Source: Trichococcus patagoniensis
GTDB lineage: Bacteria > Bacillota > Bacilli > Lactobacillales > Aerococcaceae
Assembly: GCF_003051085.1 (NCBI RefSeq)
Contig: NZ_QAOM01000010.1
Span: forward strand, 62,001-126,000
Direction: 5' to 3'
Length of the DNA stretch: 64,000 bases
Shown piece after piece: positions 62,517-64,000 of the stretch; position 1 is the stretch's first letter, and every line of letters begins with the position of its first letter. The notes under the pieces were generated by a model. That model did not search any database and was not told the origin of the DNA. It saw only the letters and a program-made list of their open reading frames with translations. Both the position numbers and the translations under genes were made by a program.

Positions 62517-63335
62517 TTGTCTTTTTACAATCATGAAGGTTTAAATCCCAAAGACGGCATACGAAAACAGCTGAAACTCAACAAACAGCAAGGGGTAATC
62601 ACCATCTTCAACGCAGAAACGATCCGTAATTTCAACCCTACGGACTTCAAAATCTATGAATGCATTTCGCAGAACGAAGCGATCATCGTCTACATGACGA
62701 TCCGCGAGCTGGCCGAACATGCGGGCGTTTCGACGGCTTCGATTCTCCGGTTCTGCCAGAAGTGCGGCTTCTCCGGCTACAAAGAACTGAAATTCACGCT
62801 GAAGGATACGCTGAAAAACCAGTCGAATGTGCCGAACAACAACGTCTCGGAAATCATCGATTGCATCCAGAAATTCGAACAACCACTCTACAAAGCCAGA
62901 CTGGGAAAAGCCTTGGATATATTGTCGGGGGATGCGCAGATCATCTGCATCGGGATTGGTAACTCAGGGATTACGGCCCGCTATGCTGCGCGTTGCCTGT
63001 CGACACTGAAGAAGTTTTCCCTTTGTCTCGATGATCCTTACTATAGCGTCGAATTCCCGAAGAATAATACGGTCGTGCTCGCCTTCTCTGTTTCCGGCGA
63101 AAAGGGGGAGACAATCAGGATGGTCGAATCATTCAAAAAGGGTGGCTGTCCCTGCATCGCCGTCACAGTCAGCGAGAACAGTCTGCTGTCGAAATATGCT
63201 GACGTCACTTTGCCGTACTATTTGTCCTATAAGGGGTTGGAGGAGCACCTCGATACGACTTCGCAAGTGCCTGCCACCGCACTGATTGAAATATTGGCGA
63301 ACATGTTGTACGAAAGAAAGCAACAGAACGCATAA
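62517..63335 (+). CDS. RpiR/MurR family transcriptional regulator, start unclear
   Basis: N-terminal helix-turn-helix (TIRELAEHAGVSTASILRFCQKCGFSGYKELKFTLKD) and a C-terminal SIS sugar-phosphate-binding domain (ICIGIGNSGITARYAARCL and VLAFSVSGEKGETIRMVE). Regulators of this family sense sugar phosphates. The family normally begins near the IFNAETIRNFNPTDF stretch, but no ATG, GTG or TTG is found just there. The only in-frame start-like codon upstream is TTG 62517, which lacks a ribosome site. The 5' end may have been altered by a rearrangement next to the 10-bp tandem repeats. Without it the gene could be inactive. Confidence 0.75.
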   Translation: MSFYNHEGLNPKDGIRKQLKLNKQQGVITIFNAETIRNFNPTDFKIYECISQNEAIIVYMTIRELAEHAGVSTASILRFCQKCGFSGYKELKFTLKDTLKNQSNVPNNNVSEIIDCIQKFEQPLYKARLGKALDILSGDAQIICIGIGNSGITARYAARCLSTLKKFSLCLDDPYYSVEFPKNNTVVLAFSVSGEKGETIRMVESFKKGGCPCIAVTVSENSLLSKYADVTLPYYLSYKGLEEHLDTTSQVPATALIEILANMLYERKQQNA

Positions 63336-63336
63336 A

Positions 63337-63372
63337 AACAGGACTTCTAGACGACGGAAGTCCTGTTTTTGA
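63337..63372 (+). terminator. Terminator after RpiR gene
   Basis: AAAAACAGGACTTC pairs with GAAGTCCTGTTTTT around TAGACGACG. Confidence 0.85.
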
Positions 63373-63633
63373 GTTCTTCTAGTTTGGGAATGAGAAATAT
63401 TTTTTGGCAATGTGACAAAATACAATGGTATCGTTAAATTGTGTAATGAGTATTGCGATCAGATTCGTCTGCAATATTCATGCAAGGTTATTTAGTTGAA
63501 TAATAATGCAGGATTCTCCTGAATTCATTCTATTCGAAGTAGAATTTAAGCGTTCATAAGATCACTATGGGACCAATGATTTAACTTTGAGCAAGTAAAA
63601 TTAAGTGGAATTTTTTGTCTTGGAGGTTAGGAA

Positions 63634-64000
63634 ATGATTTTTGATAAAATTACACCTGAAAAATTAGATAGTTGGAGTAAAGATCACAGTAGGCGAGCAC
63701 AAGAAATATTACCTGAACTTGTTGCCAGATTGGTGCTTAGTAGTTCAAACAAAATTAAGAACTTTCATTTTCCATATGGTAAAGGAATTCAATATCCAGG
63801 CTATGATGGTTATTTGGTAGTGGATGAAGCTACCAATTTTTTTCCAGCAGGAACATCAGTATTTGAATTTGGGACAAACGGAGACATTCAAGGGAAATTT
63901 GATGAAGACATAAAAAAAAGATCTGAGAACTCTGATGGATTGGATATAGAAAAAACAGCGTTCATATTTGTATCGTCAAAAATCTGGAATCATCGAACTT
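63634..64000 (+). CDS. N-terminal part of a large protein, possibly antiviral; continues past window
   Basis: 122 codons are visible before the window ends. GGAGG lies seven bases before the ATG. The sequence begins MIFDKITPEKLDSW, continues PGYDGYLVVDEATNFFPAGTSVFEFGTNGDI and reaches TAFIFVSSKIWNHRT. The pairing of a (S/P)-x-G-xS-V-(F/W)-EFG stretch and a F-x-FV-(S/T)-x-(K/R)-x-W stretch is, as I recall, seen at the N-terminus of large proteins near defence loci, where it forms a nuclease-like domain. I could not confirm this without a search. It lies about 1.2 kb after two other defence-like genes. Confidence 0.6.
   Translation, partial: MIFDKITPEKLDSWSKDHSRRAQEILPELVARLVLSSSNKIKNFHFPYGKGIQYPGYDGYLVVDEATNFFPAGTSVFEFGTNGDIQGKFDEDIKKRSENSDGLDIEKTAFIFVSSKIWNHRT

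Overview
The window comes from a low-to-moderate GC Firmicute. AGGAGG-type ribosome binding sites, lipobox lipoproteins, LCP and YesMN families, EIIBC sugar PTS genes lacking their own EIIA, and a GbuABC betaine transporter all point to Lactobacillales. The mix (sucrose, raffinose-type and pectin-type sugar loci beside large palindromic repeat arrays) is most like a Carnobacteriaceae genome such as Trichococcus; the genus is inference only. No rRNA, CRISPR, prophage or transposase was seen.

Layout. 1-3.4 kb: internalin-like LRR protein (cut at the left edge), LCP cell-wall enzyme, cysteine-synthase-like gene. 3.5-8.3 kb: sucrose operon (EIIBC, GH13, GH32) behind two GGAACCGGTTYC operators. 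8.7-14.2 kb: oligopeptide-binding lipoprotein, a possible small RNA, GbuABC. 14.4-15.3 kb: Fic protein. 16-24.4 kb: a taurine locus (aminotransferase, two NifI-like PII proteins, TauCAB, iron alcohol dehydrogenase) with AEC and TauE-type transporters beside it. 24.7-28.9 kb: lipoprotein, GH16 enzyme, DUF1538 membrane protein. 29-37.7 kb: YesMN two-component system facing an ABC sugar transporter, a YesL-like protein and a GH78-like glycosidase. 38.3-43 kb: NERD-domain protein, YeiH-type exporter with LysR regulator, GMP reductase. 44.5-46.4 kb: Rgg-type regulator with a divergent 56-residue secreted peptide absent from ordinary gene calls, then a Rossmann-fold reductase. 47-53.2 kb: AraC regulator facing EIIBC, GH32 and GH36, a raffinose-type operon. 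53.4-59 kb: tRNA-Arg(CCT), a small membrane protein, M29 aminopeptidase and an orphan galactitol-type EIIC, the last two bracketed by repeat arrays. 60-64 kb: an AT-richer, defence-like block (AbiEi-like regulator without its toxin, a frameshifted AlbA_2/ATPase gene, an RpiR regulator with an unclear start, and the beginning of a large possible defence protein).

The most unusual feature is intergenic. At least five palindromic repeat families with different sequences (here A to E) fill gaps throughout the window, and almost all of them place hairpins 50-53 bp apart. They range from pairs to arrays of about 1 kb with exact 199-bp or 104-bp super-repeats. The stem changes between copies are compensatory. 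Other leads are the Rgg/peptide pair, the PII genes inside a taurine operon, and the PTS/alpha-galactosidase operon.
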